Source: Holacanthus passer
Lineage: Eukaryota; Chordata; Actinopteri; Pomacanthidae
Assembly: GCA_025331565.1 (NCBI GenBank)
Contig: JAFREQ010000062.1
Coordinates: 1,571,501 to 1,635,500 of the forward strand
Reading direction: 5' to 3'
Length of the DNA stretch: 64,000 nucleotides
This document shows, piece after piece, positions 28,003 to 42,175 of the stretch (the first letter of the stretch is position 1; each line of letters starts with the position of its first letter). The notes below the pieces were generated by a model. It ran no database searches. It was not told the origin of the DNA and was given only the letters and a program-made list of their open reading frames with translations. The position numbers and the translations under genes were made by a program.

Positions 28003-31000
28003 CACATACACAAACACACACTGGGGAAGCCACAGGAATGTTGTGTTGTATTGTTGGAGAGGGAGCGCTCTCCGGTTCACGGCCTCTCCATGGAACGTTG
28101 GAACGTCCGAACTCTGGAGCGCCAACAAGAAGTGGGGGTGGTGAAAGAGGGGAGGGTGGTAAGAAAACCTCAAGCATTAGAATGACCCCCAATGGGATGA
28201 TTGTGTGTGTGTATGTGTGTGTGAGAGAGAGAGGCTGATGGCATTTCACTCATTCCTGTTGACCTCTTTTGTATTATTTACCTGTGATTTTTTTTTTTCT
28301 CCTCTCCAGGCAGGTGTTGGACCAGGACAACTACAGTCCGATCCCAGTCTCAACAGAGCAGGAGTACAGACACTACACTTCCCAGTTTCCCCTGCAAGAC
28401 CCCGAACTGGAAAAGGTAGAGAGCGACAGAATAAAAGTGAGGTAGAGAGCAGATAACGACTGGTTCAGGGCTGGAACATACAAAGAGAGAGGGAAAATAT
28501 AACAAGTGTTGTTTCAGTTAAATTTTTGTCCAACAGCGTCTTTTATGTAGAATAGAAAGGTCTGGACTTGTGTGAGGTCGCTGGTGTGCAAAATGTGCGG
28601 TTGAATTTGAATAAAATCTGACTTAATCCCTGTTGTTTTTTGGTTTTTTTTGCTCTATTTCTTTTAGCTTCCCTTCCCCAAGAAACTTCCCTTCTCCGAG
28701 TTTGTGCCAAAAGTCTACTGCCAGCTCAAAGAGTTCATCTACGCTTGTCTGAAATACTCTGAAGACCTGCATCTCAGGTACACTGACACACAAAACTTTC
28801 TTGTTGCCAGAGGTGACGCCGCTGAACAGTGTGTGGATTCTCTGAGTTTAAGCAGATACTTGTCTAATTTATTTTTTGATGTTGACTTGTCAAAACAGTC
28901 CGGATTCAGCACAGCCGAACTCTGTGTGGCTGTTGTGGGCGAGTGTTTTGCCCCTGTGCCCCATTAATGCTTGTTTGCCCCCAAACCATTTTTGCTCTAT
29001 CACTTTCTGCTCTTGTCTCTCCATCTTTCTCTCTTTTTCTCTCTCACACACTCAGAAGCATTTGGACACAGCAGACTTTCCCCGGTCGATTCTTTCCATT
29101 CTGACCGGGGATCTTTGTCTCGTTAGATTTGGCCCACGCGAGCACACGTACACACACCGGCTCAGCAATCAAGCCCAGCTTCTGTTGCATGTTCTGCAGA
29201 GGTTAAACCTCCTGAGAGTATGTGTGTGTGTGTTTGTGTGTGTATTGGTTACGGTTGATGGAAGAATTAACTAAAACAATGCAGCTACTTTTCTACCGAG
29301 GAGACGAGCAATCAGGAAATGACTTCCGCTGTCCAGAAGGATTCCACTGGGCTGGGATTCAGCCAGACACACACACACACACACACACACACGCTGATCA
29401 ACATACATGGAGACGTGGGCTCATATGTGCACATAAACACCCACAGGAAACTTGAACTGCATATGTTAACATACAAGACCAAAAGACGCAAACGCTGAAC
29501 TAGGACACACACTCACAAGCACATTTTGCAGCTGAACACAGTGTGAGTCCTTCTGTTTAGATGTGTGTTGTAAGTGTCAAACTCTGATTTGGTTGGTGGT
29601 TTCAAACAAAATAGCATTTTCTTGTATTCAGACTCATATCCCCGGGGGTTGTGTGGGTTTTTTATTGAGCCTTTTTGTGTAGTTGCATCCAGTGTCTGCA
29701 TGTTTGATGGTGTTTCTCCATGAGCCTCTTTTTCAGTGTGCGTATTTTCAAAATCTGAGTCTCTGTGCATATGCTCATACATCTGTTTGAGCATAAGCAC
29801 TGGTGTGGATGTGTCTGTTTTTTCTGTTTATATGTGTGCATGTGTGTATTAGTGTGTTGATTCTCCGTGGGGGCTGGGAACCAGGGAGGTACCATTGATC
29901 CGTGACCAGCGGAAGAAAGAGAGACGGAGGCAGGAGGAGGAGTGATTGGGAAAAAAAGTCGTCTAATCAAAGGGAAGGAATTGGCATAATAGGAAAAAGG
30001 GATGAAAAGAAAGACACAAACTGTCAGCCTGTGTGTATTTGTGTATGTGTTCAGACAAAGTGGGATGTAACGTACTGACCAAGGCGGTGAATCCACCAGA
30101 AATCCACCCAGTTTAATCAAACCTACGTTTCAAAACGAAGAAGCTGTTCTCTGGTCTTTTGGTCTTTTCCTTCTTTATTATATTAATTACACTGATGGAC
30201 AAGACAAAAAATACACCACATCACAAACTGATCATCGTGGTATTAAACATGACAAAGTAAGTTAATTCCAGCACTATCAGTGGGGAAAAGTTGTAAAATC
30301 AGTTGCTTGCTCAGAAGTTCTCACTAATACAGTCTGATTCATTAGATTCCTCAAAAACAACTCTGAAATCTGTCTGAACTAACAAAAATGTTCAGACAGA
30401 TTTTTTTGTGCAACAGTTTCTCTCTGGTCTCTCTCTGACCAGACAGCACTAATCGCTCTTCTCAATCAGAGTAATGACTCCACTGTTTGACCTGGCTTGA
30501 TTTCTACAGTCCTGCACACCCTGCTCTCTGGTTACAGCGGCGGCACGCCTTCCTGCCCGCTTCAAACGCACACAGATGCACAGGTCCGGAAGCAGATGGC
30601 ATGATGGAGCAAGACTGTGGTCATTGATCCCTCTGACCTCTGACCTCAACCTCTGTTCGCAGGGCTGATTTAGCGGAAAGAGAGGATGCTTGAGTGTATG
30701 TGTGTGTGCATTTCTACTTCGAGTGTACATAATGTGCATTACTTTTCTACCACATGTGTGTTTTTGTTGTCGACGAATAAGTCGGGAGATGACTCACAAA
30801 GGTTCTTCCTGTAACATCTATGTGTTTAAGTAAACTGTTGCATCCTAAGAGATGATGAGATTCATCATTTACACATGCGTGACCGATATTGGTACAAAAA
30901 GACCTTTTTGGCGATATGTCGGCAAGTGTTTTCAACTCATTGCACATTTTTTGAACAAGATGGTCTCCTCATTTAGCCTCTTCAGTAATGAAGTGCATCC

Positions 31001-32223
31001 TCTTCCTGTAGAGATTTTAAGTGAACCCATGCCTTAGTTTTTGAAACTCTAATAACTGAGGAAGTGCTTCTCTAAAGGAGGGACACAGTATTTTGAAAGC
31101 AGTTGTTTTTCTTTCTAGTCGTACTCCATGTATGACTGGATGTAAATTAAGTCAAAACATGACTGGCAGGATGCCCATTCTTTTGGCCATGATGTCTCAA
31201 GAAGCGAAGACACCACCAGATTTAGATTTGACAAAGACCTGAGTGTTTGGCAGAGGCTTGGGTGATGAAGGCTGCTCAGCTCTGTGATGCTCCAGGAGAG
31301 GCAGGAGATGAGGTGATGTTGGCATGAAAACTGGTGGGAAAGACATCAACCTGCATCTTAGAGGTAGAACAACAAGGTTAGGAAAATCTGGAAGGTGAAA
31401 ACATGAGAATACCAAGATACCAACGAGCCACACGCTCAACCCCAAACTTTGCTCCGGCGTTAGAAGACTGTGGGTGCGAATGTGTCGAACTGCGAATATG
31501 AAGCCGGGTGTCGCTGAGACAGAGCATGCACGCTCAGCCAGCCTGGGCGAGGTAAAGACTGGAAAGAAAACAGAGGCAACTGTGGATGAAAGTGAAAACA
31601 CTTTCTTGGCCACCATGTCCACACAAGCCAAGACAATCAAACGATTCAAAATCAAATTGCACATGTCAAACTGGAGCGGGCTGTTCGATCACAAACACCA
31701 GTAGAGATCCAGCCACTGTGAAGCAGCCAAAGTGCTTTTAAAACTGGTTTAATGTAGCCTGGTTCCATTTCGTAAGAACTATCTAAATTTATCTCGCTGT
31801 GAGTAAGGTTAGTAAGTCTTAATGTCTTGGCACTGTTAGCTTGTCGTGTGCTGTGATGGCATCAGTGGTTTGTCAGTCGAGCTGTTATGACAGCAGAAGC
31901 TCATTTAAATGGAGCATTTGGAGTTTTTGATCATGTTAGACAATTCAAAATTAACACTTCAATTAGCTGCATTTCTGCGGTTGGCTCAAACATAGTAGTT
32001 CTGAGTCCTGGTTCCAATTGATATAAAGTTCTGGATACATAACCCAAACGTTTTGTGCTACTACACTGAAGTCAGTCTCTTTCATAATGTTCTGCGGTCG
32101 CATCAGTTGAGCAGCTGAAGAGTTGAACTGCTGTCTCAGTCACAAATGACGTACAAGGTCGTGCTAAGGAGCCATTTGAGGGCGAGAGAAAAATATGAGT
32201 GGAACTCTTATTTCCCTGCCACT

Positions 32224-32260
<37 letters not shown>

Positions 32261-33013
32261 AACACTGAGCAGACACACACTTACACAACTTACACACACA
32301 CGAATAGAAACAGTATGTACACTCACTCACTCACTCAAGCTGAGCGTCTTCCAAAAATCAGCAGACACACACACAGAGCAGAGTGTACTTGGCTGGCAAA
32401 CCGATGACCACAGTTGATTTCTATTATATGTGGGCACAGCCACTCTCACATAAGGACGTTGTGTGTGTGCATGTGTGTGTGTTCCTTAACACTGTCCAGA
32501 GTGTGTTTGGTGGTACAGTAGGTGCATACCTGTGGCTTCCTGGCTATGTGCTCTAACCTCTCACTGTTTTCACTGCTGACTCGTTGGGTTTTTTTTGTTG
32601 TTGTTGTCATTGTTGTTGCTGTCTGTGTATTTATGGGAAACACCTCTTCACGTCTCCATCCATTCCTCACCGTGCTTTCAACACACCAGCGCTGAAGGCA
32701 TTTGGCTTCCCTTTGACAGCGTCAACCACCGCGCATTTATTGTGACTGATGGCGGCATAAATACAATGAAATTCAATCCAAGTCCTGCGGTGTGTCTATA
32801 TTTGTGTATGTGTGTGTGCTTGCCGAGTTCACTAGCATGCATTGACTTTTTGCCACTCGCACACACACACCGTTTTTGTCAACTCGGCACTTCTGCCACT
32901 CCAGGAATTTTTCCCCCCTGCTCCAAATTGTCGGAACGTTTTTAGGATTCCTCCGCTTTTTTGGAAACGGAGTGACTTTGGAATTCCAGCTCTCGTTCTC
33001 CCTCAGGCGACAC

Positions 33014-33051
<38 letters not shown>

Positions 33052-34234
33052 TGTGTGTGTTTAGGTTGAATTCCAGGCACAGATAATTTACTGATTTGGT
33101 TGGAATGTATTTGTTACCCACAGGGTGCTGGAATCAAACACACACATGCACTAAAACGCACTCGAACACAGATTCTTCTTCACCATCCTGCAGCGGGAGA
33201 AAGTGATCGCTTTTGTTTCTGCTGATTGTTGATGTGTGTTTGACCTTTTCTGACCTTTTTGTGTGTGTGTGTTATACTATAAAGTGCTTTTTTTCATTTG
33301 TCCCTTTTCTGACTTCACAAGCTTCGTGTTGAAATGTCTTCTTACCTTCTCCTGACTGTATTTTTTATTCTGTGTGTCAACATTCATCCGTCTCCTGTCT
33401 GTGTGTTCGACCTCATGTCCGAGTCAAACAGCGTCTGGACTCAAACAGACCTCAGTTCATCTTTTTGCGCAGCTTCCAGGAACCAGCTATTAAACAGGAG
33501 GCAGAGAGATGCACGCTGCCATGAAAAACCTTACTAGACTCCCAAAATTGTGCAGAAATTTGTCTGGGTTTCTTCACCAAACATCACCCACATTTCAAAC
33601 ATAACAAAATTGATAGTATGTCAGAGATTTTGTAAGTGGGTCTGATTAGCGCCATCAAACATTTGTTTTAACAAGAAATTTGAGCTCATTTCAGAGTTAA
33701 CAGCCTGCTGGCTTTCTTTATGCCTTGTTGGCTGTGCAGAGGTGGTAATTTTATGACTATTTAAAGTCTGCTGAGGGCGGGGGCGGGTAAATATATTTAC
33801 AAAAAGCATGGCTAATATCCAAGCAATATTCAAGCCGCCGTCTTATCAGGAGGTTTAAGGCTATATTAGACTTCTAATGAGCCTGACAGCTCATAACATG
33901 GTAATGTACTCATTTGATTTGGCTGGCATTTAGACTTTTTCCAAATGGAGAGATTTGCAGACGGAGAAATTCACTTAAACTGTTTGTGCTGGCATTCAGA
34001 CACAGCAGCTCTCTGAAAGAAATCACTTCTGCACAGTCACTGATTCTCTACTGTTCTCTTTCTGTTTATATATGTATGACTGTGTGTTTATGTGTGTGTG
34101 TGTGTGTGTGTGTGTCCTCAGTTCCACAGAGGTAGACGATATGATCCGCAAGTCGACAAATCTGTTGTTGACCAGAACCCTCAGCCACTGTCTGCAGTAT
34201 GCCATTAAGAAGAAGAATGTCGGGCTGGCAGAGG

Positions 34235-34268
<34 letters not shown>

Positions 34269-37200
34269 CAATGTGTAAAAAAATAAAAGTCTTGACGCTT
34301 GTGATAATCTCTCTCGGTGGAAACAAGCTAGCTTTGTTTGCACAACTTCAGTGTGACTCTGTTGCTCAAAATGGTCATTCTCAACCTTTCCAGCTCATTT
34401 ACTCTCACAAAAACAGACATTTCCTCTTTTCAAACCTGTTGTTGTTGTTGTTGTTGTCGTCATAACTGTGCACGACGGTGAACTGTGATACCAAGCGGTG
34501 ATTTTCATTTTCCACTTCCATGTGCTGTTTGTTGCCATGCTCAATGATCAGCCTGGAGACCAAACATCATTAATTTGCGAGGACAGGATGTAACGATATG
34601 AGAGGGCGTTATGGAACAAACAAGTTTAGTTAGTAGTCTCAAACTGTGCTGAATGTCACAATACTGAGCAGAATAACAAGACAAATGTTGAAATGGAGCC
34701 TAATATTGCAAAAAGTAATAACACAAAAGTGTTGGTAGACTGATTATTAAACATATTTGCTCTGTTCCTTGCATCATCTTTTCCACAGAAATTCAAATGA
34801 ATAAAATCAAATGAATGAATAAATGATTACAACGACAAAAAGCCGACATCTTGGCAGTTACTGTCTTGATATAATTACATAATTTCAAAATAAAGTCACA
34901 GAATATAATGCCTGACTCTGTTCCACACATTTTATTTTTATATTAAGTGGTTTGTTTGAGTTGTGTTTCTTTGGTGCTGCAGCTGCGTCACTGCAGGAGA
35001 ATGTTTAAATTAAAAGTACCTGAAAATGCCCAGTGTCATTTTTGTGTCCTCTGTTTGCATCCAGTTGGTGCAGGTGATCATAAACACCACCCACCTGGAG
35101 CAGAGCTGCCACTTCCTGGAGGAGTTCATATCAAACATCACCAATGTCCCACCTGACACAGTAAATGCTACCAAGCTGTATGGGACCTCCACCTTTAAGG
35201 TACGCACAAGACACTCCTCCTGTTCTTCTGTCCTTCCTGTCTTTTCTTTTTCTTTTATGCCTCTCAGTCTGACCTTTGTCTTCTTGCAGGATGCTCGTCA
35301 CGCAGCTGAGGCGGAGATCTACACCAGCCTGAACGCCAAGATCGACCAGTTCCTGCAGCTGGCTGATTACGATTGGATGGCCGCGGTGCAGGGAGGCGGG
35401 ACTCTGGATGCCAGTGACTACCTGATTGACCTGATCGCTTTTCTGAAGAGCACCTTCAGCGTGTTCACCAACCTGCCTGTTAGTACACACACACACACAG
35501 ATAGAGACAAAGACACACTTACAAGTGTACCAAGAAATAGAGCAACACATAATTATGATTTTCAAAACAAAATAGTAGTAGAAGTAATTTAAAGATGCTC
35601 ACACTTAAACTCAGAAGGACACATATAGAGCTGCTATACATAGATGACGGTTACAGCAGTAGTTCAGCATTTTGGGAAATATGCCTTTGTGCTTTGTTGC
35701 TTTTTGAAATTGTTTATTAACAAAGAAAAGACAAAATATCTTTGTGGCTGGTCGACATAAAAGTAGAATATTGCCTAGTTTTTGATGTTGCTAATTGTCA
35801 AATTGTCTCACGGACATATACATTTGCATGTTCACATATCTATTACACCCAAGGGCAGATAATATGCTTATGTGCTTACACTTAAGTGTCTGCGTGTGTG
35901 ATTTGTGTACTGTGTACTGTGTGTGTGTTATATAAGCTCCCTCACCCGTCTCTCTGCATGTTAGCGTGAGACATCACAGGGCAGGACAATCTGCTTTAGT
36001 TCGTTAGAGTATCAGCTTGTTACGGGTTAGATCGTTAACATGAGGCCCGTTAAGTTCATTAAGGGGTGAGCTGGTCGGGTCAGCAGCACCAGATTATACA
36101 GCGGCTCAGGCTATTGACTCTACAGACCGACTGTAATGACATTATACACTCTGTCAGGATGTTATAGGGCTCCATGAACAGCGCATGGCAGAGTGTCAAC
36201 GATTAATAATTAGGATATTTCCTAGTGATGATATCAGAAATAGTCTGACAGCATATTATGAAAAGTAATTCCTATTCAGGATTATGAATTGTATAATTTG
36301 CATTTGATACAATCTGGTGTGTTGCAGCTGATGGTTGTGGGCAGAAATTGTAGTTTTCCATGAATATATATCAAGCAGCGAACTGGACAGAGCCTGAAGA
36401 AGTATTTTTTTCTCACCCTAAATTCGAATTTTAGAGTTCCTTTTTTAAATGGTGAGATTAATGTTACTCCAAAAAAATGCAACTCTACGATCCAGAATGA
36501 ATTGCAGTGATTCAAGTTATTCAACATGCTCGACAAAGCTCTAACCTCAGCATAAAAAAAAACTCATTTTAAAGTCTATATTTTTCAGCAGTGAACTTTT
36601 GAGCATTTTTTCCTTTAAGATTTCATGTACACACATGATCCATGTTCCGCCGCCAGTATAAGATGGTTTTAAGCACACGGACACATCTCATGAAAAACCA
36701 CAGACACAAACACACGGGTTGCTTTTAAGATGATTGCACAGATTTGGTCAAAGCAGGTCACAAGGCCACAAGGCCACACACACAAGGTGGTCGAGCTAAG
36801 TGTTTTCCAGCACTTCTAAGAAGCTTTTCCTACACCCCCACGAACCCCGGACATGACCCCGTCACACACACTTTAACACACACACACACACACAGCGCGG
36901 GGCCTCCTAAGTAGATCAGATGCTATGGATCTAAAAAGCTGGGTGGTATGACCCTCTGAAGTAAGAGGTGATCATATAAAAGAGTCGCGTTACGCACAAA
37001 TGAATTGGATACTATTGAACTGCTGCTAGAACTGTTACTGCTGCTACTCGTATCAGTACTTCTTTACATTTGGACCTGATTCAAAACTGACCTGCTCAAA
37101 CCTCACATGCGTTCATTAATTTTCAAAAACAAAGAGTAATTTAACCCTGAATGTGTTTGAATATGAGCCCACATCCCATGTTTGAGCTCAAAACTAAAGC

Positions 37201-40200
37201 TTGAAAAATAGAGACAAAATCTATGTTGAATTTGTACAATTACTCTCCGACAAGTTACAAGTTTAAAACAGGGAATATAAGAAGAGAATAGAGTATAAGT
37301 AGAACTCCAGTAGAAGAGAATAGAAGAAAATGTGTGGCGACTCCAGCTCACTCAGGCGGGTGAGGTGAGAGAAGATTTGAGGTGGAAGACAGATATTGGA
37401 GAGAGACCAAGAATCCAGGAATAAGTGATAGTTTTACTTCTCTGTGCCTATAAAATTTTGACTGTGTTATGAAACAAAGTTAAACCCAACACACACAGAT
37501 CACTGACCCGTTGTTGGTATCTGTTGAATGAAGGCTTACATGACGCAGCAACCTTCTCACAACAGTCAGACGCTCTCTGCATGTGTGTGTTTGTGCTTAT
37601 GTGGTTGTGGTCATCACCCCACTTCTCACCAGAGAGGAAAATGTTGCCCTATCCAAGAGCTAATAATACCACTCAGAGTGTAAGTGCTAGCTAAATACTC
37701 ATAATCGAATTGAGCTCGAATTCACAGATGGAACGGAGAAGGCATGAAAGAGCCTCCAGAGTGAAAATAATCATGTGAAAATTAGAAAGGAAATTCTGAA
37801 CTCTCCTCTGACCTGAGCACTCCAGTTTTATGCCTTATAAGCTCCTTGATCAGTTCTGTGCTGTTGCGTGGAGAAGGTTTGGCGGCCGCTCCTCCTCTGT
37901 GTGTCCAGGACTTACTGAGATCTCCATGGAGCTTCAGCACGTCAGGACAAATTGCCAGATAAAGCCAGATTAGCATCATCTCAAGGGCCTGAGTGCAATA
38001 AATGCTTTGCACACAGAGGTGGAAAAAGCTGCCAGTGACCTCTCAGTGATTTGACTGAGGACGTTTGTTTCCATGCAGCCGTTACACTCCTTCATTTTCC
38101 TTCAACTTTTCATGTCTCCCATTAATAACATTAAGTTTTACTCTTTGGCCGTCGGCTAAATTTCCCGGTTTATGTTTCTCACCGTAGGGAACGCCCATAG
38201 AACACGCAACCTTACCGGTGAGTATCTGGGTTGTTGTATGGTAACGGAGTGATGTTTACTGGTCCCTGACTGACCTTGTAACCCTTTAACTTTGACCCTA
38301 AATCCCCACGTGAGAGTTCACCAAACAAGCATGTGAGATTAAGATAGAAGTGCTGCACGTTTGCCTGAATCTGTGTTCATGTGCCCAAATCTCTGTCCCA
38401 ACCAGGGAGGGAAATGGTAACCAAACCACCAAGCACCTGCCAGCTCTTGATAATTTTGTTTGCATTCAGGCTAATGTAGCAGAAACTTTGGCAGGTTACA
38501 GCTTCATTTAAGGTCCTGCTCCACCCTAAAACTTTATTTACACGTAAAAAGGTGACATTTAAGACTTGTATTTCACAAAGCTCTTATGAGAGCATGTCTG
38601 GTGTTCACCGTCCTGCCAGTGAACACATTTAAAGTCATGAATAGTCTTTACTGAAATGAAAAAAATCCGATGAATAACTGTATTTACAACTTGTTTCACT
38701 ACACAAGAAGAAATTTCCGACCCTGGTATCTGTCAGATCAAATGTGGTTTTAATTCCCGGATGGTGAAGTTGCTTGCACTGGCTCTTTCTGTGTGTCAAG
38801 GTTACTTTCAAAGAGAAAACATTCACAAAAATGCACCTGAAACCAAAGTCCAGACTTCATTTTTGTGGTGTTTCTTGAGTGACGTGAACAAATGCCTGCC
38901 ATAATGCAGCGATCTGTGATTGTTCCACAAGACTGAACCTGGATCCGCTCCCTCTACGGTGATTTGGAGGGTGATTATGTGAATTTAAGTCTCAAACACA
39001 CGAGAGTAGATTCACATTTTTTAGTTGTTTTAAAGTCATGAATCAGAATAAAGAGCTGTAACCCTTCAGGTTGAAGCTGAAACTCATTTCTGTGATTTCT
39101 TTTTTGTCACAGATGTAGTGGAAGCAGCACTGAAGTGGAGTGTTGCACGTCAGTATCATATTTTTTGCTGTGATCCCACCTCTTGACTTCTGGCTGCCCT
39201 AACTTGCTCTTCGTTTGACTGGCAGGTTTCTGGATGGACAGAGAGCATATTATACACCGTGTCGAATCCCTTCCAGGAGTTGTGAATCAGTGCGTTGTGA
39301 AGCAGCGACTTACTCCGCTGCTGTGTTTCTAACTCAACCTGCTTCTAGTGTTATGAGGCAGCAGTTGAATTCAGCTGGGAGCGCTTCAAAACAAACTATC
39401 CCCAGAATGGGAGGCGCATAGTTTGGTTGAGATGCACATCAGTCTGTTGTTACACTGAACACTTTCACATATGAGCTTCTGGTTGCTGTTAACAAATTTG
39501 TCAACAGTCGTTTGAGTCTTCTTATTTTATTTTCTTGCTTGAATTTACGGGATCTTAGAAAGCCTCAAATACGGAAATATGCCCCACAAAATCTAATGAA
39601 TAATGATATAAAAGCTACTGATTAATATGACTTTAAATGTCTAAACTGTCTTTACTGTTGAGACAGATGTATGTGTTTATTAGCATATTTCACTGTCATT
39701 CTCATCTGTCTGCATTCCTCTCATTACTCCTCCTTTTCCTTCCTCTTCCCATTCCTTACACATTCACCACCTTCATCTCCGTCCGACTCCACCGATCTTG
39801 TCCCCGTCCTTTCCTCTTCACCTCTTTCCCCCCACCTCGCCTCCTTCTTCTGTCTATTTGTTCAGCCGTTAGGAGCTGAGTAGCTTTTAATGAGCTCTTT
39901 GCTGGATGTCTCTCGTTAGCTGGAAGGAGGGATGGAGGGGTGGAGGTTAGGAAGGATTTAGGAATCGAGGGAGTGAGGATGGAGAAGCGTCACTTGATTC
40001 TGCCTCGCTTCACTTCCTCTGGCTTTGTGTCCTTGTCACCTCCGTTTTCCTACGTTTCCTTCCTAACTTCACTGCCCCCTCTGTCCTCCTCATCTCTTCT
40101 TTCTTTCCTCTCATCACTCTGATGATACTTCTTCTGTTTTTGAATCCTTCTCTGCCCTTTTCTATCCTTCCTTTCCTTGCCCATGGCTTCATTTCCTTCC

Positions 40201-42130
40201 CATTCCTCACCTTTCCTTTCCGCTCCTCTCTTCTTCTCAATTTTCTTTTCTTTCATTTCCTCACTTGTCATTTCCTTTTCTTTCTTCACCTTTCCTATAC
40301 TCACCTTCCCCGTCTTTTCTTTTCCGTTCATTTCCCCTCCTCTCCTCTTCTCTCCTCTCCTCTCCTATCTTCCCTCGCTCCCTCCTGTGTGCCTCAAGCT
40401 AATGGTTGCCAGTTGTCTGTATTGAACTCCGAGACAACGCCATTTCTGTCGGACAGACCAACCTGTGTGTTTGTGTGTGTGTCAGTCAGCCAGGGTTCAG
40501 GACATGTAAATAGAATTAGCCTATTTCACGCTCAATCTCACCCTATGATAACCGACCCCTGGGGTTGTATGGACTGTGTGTTTGTGTGCATACGGAGCTC
40601 AGAGGCCGGCGTCGTATTGGAGGATATCCGGCCGCTCGTAGGTGTGTGTTTCTCGAACATATGTGCTCGCACGTGTGCGCCGTGTGTGTAATTAGATTTT
40701 CCTTTGAGGTGAAGGCTGCCTCTTGAATGAACCGCGCTCCAGACTCTTTCCTGAGGTGGACCTCGGTTCACTCGCAGCTACAATGGGATCTTTCTGCTGC
40801 TGTCGAGTTTGTTATATAAGATAAGATGAATTTTATGGATCTCTGAGGGGAAACCGGTTCATTACAGCGGCGGCAAGTTGAGCTGCTGTCTGGAGAACAA
40901 ACAGAGGAAATTATAATTTAATTAAAGATTTACTTAATTGTTTCTAAATGAAAGCCAATGATTTTGACTAATGTGTCTAATAATGTGGATTTTTTTAACT
41001 CGGACTTGAAAAATTTTTTATTGTTAAATTTCCTGGATATGATTTTCCAGGAACAAGAAAACTCACAAAATTTGACAATTTCTTTCCTCATTACTGGAAC
41101 CATACTGTTGACCTCTGCAGGCCCTGAAGCCCACATCAGAACAGAAAGAAAAAAAGATTTCTTCTGTTTTGAAAGGTTAATTTTGAAGTTTAAATAGAAT
41201 TGTAAGTGCTATTTTATGGCATAACTATATTCATAAACACGATGGACCATTTTAAATTAAGAGGAAAAAGGAGAAAAGCAACACAACTCAAGTCAGAACG
41301 AAGTTTTGTGCACAGATTTGTGTTGATAATATATTCACCGCAAATGATAATGACATTTCCAAACATAACCAAATAACACAGAGAAACAGAGTCACATGTG
41401 CTTTGAGAGCTGTACAAACACACAGAGCAATTATATGATTATAACAGATTCACACCAACACCTAAAGCTACACATGAAGCACAGTTCTACACATGTTTGT
41501 CTGATTGTGTGTATATTTGCACATGGCGGCTGTTTACACGCCTGTCGAGGCTCATTGTGTGATTAATGAAGGTATTTAAATATGAAGGGCTGGAATAGAA
41601 GGCCCGGTGTTTGTTAATCACCTGTGTGTGTTCATGTGTGTGTGTGTGTGTCAGGCAGACGCATCAAAGTCACATCAGGATTAATTTGGGTAATCAGGCA
41701 CTACAGCATTCACTTCCTTTCCTTCTTTTGCTCTTTATTTCATACAGAGGGACAGAAATTACAGAGGTTAAGATGATTTGTTTTATAAGTTTTCTTGTGA
41801 TTGTGAGAAAGTTGTGATCTCAACATGTTGTCAAAGCTGTGTTAACAGAATTTAGGAAAAGGAAATGAGGTAATAATGGAAGTTCAACTGAGTTATTTTA
41901 TGATCAGGAGAAAACAAAAATGCGTTGTCGCAGTGGATTTCTTTAATTTCACCCCCTGCCTTCTCCTTTCGTTCCCTCCAGCATTTCTACGTTGAACTTT
42001 TACAAGCTTTACCTCATTTTCAGTTTTTTCCTCCGTCTCCTTTTCATCTCTTTGCTTCATCCTGCTGGAATGCAGACGTCGAGGTCAAGATCAAGGCCAC
42101 GGCTAGTCGCTGAGATTGCACACGTGTCTG

Positions 42131-42175
<45 letters not shown>

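Noticed and set aside
31197..31704. Opposed open frames (155 codons -, 76 codons +) in intron 15
   Set aside because: No similarity recognised. The sequence is not simple repeat, so a decayed element is possible, but nothing supports a gene.
38201..38217. Alternative 17-base microexon using the internal ccatag acceptor
   Set aside because: It would shift the reading frame and has a poor pyrimidine tract. The 30-base version is in frame.
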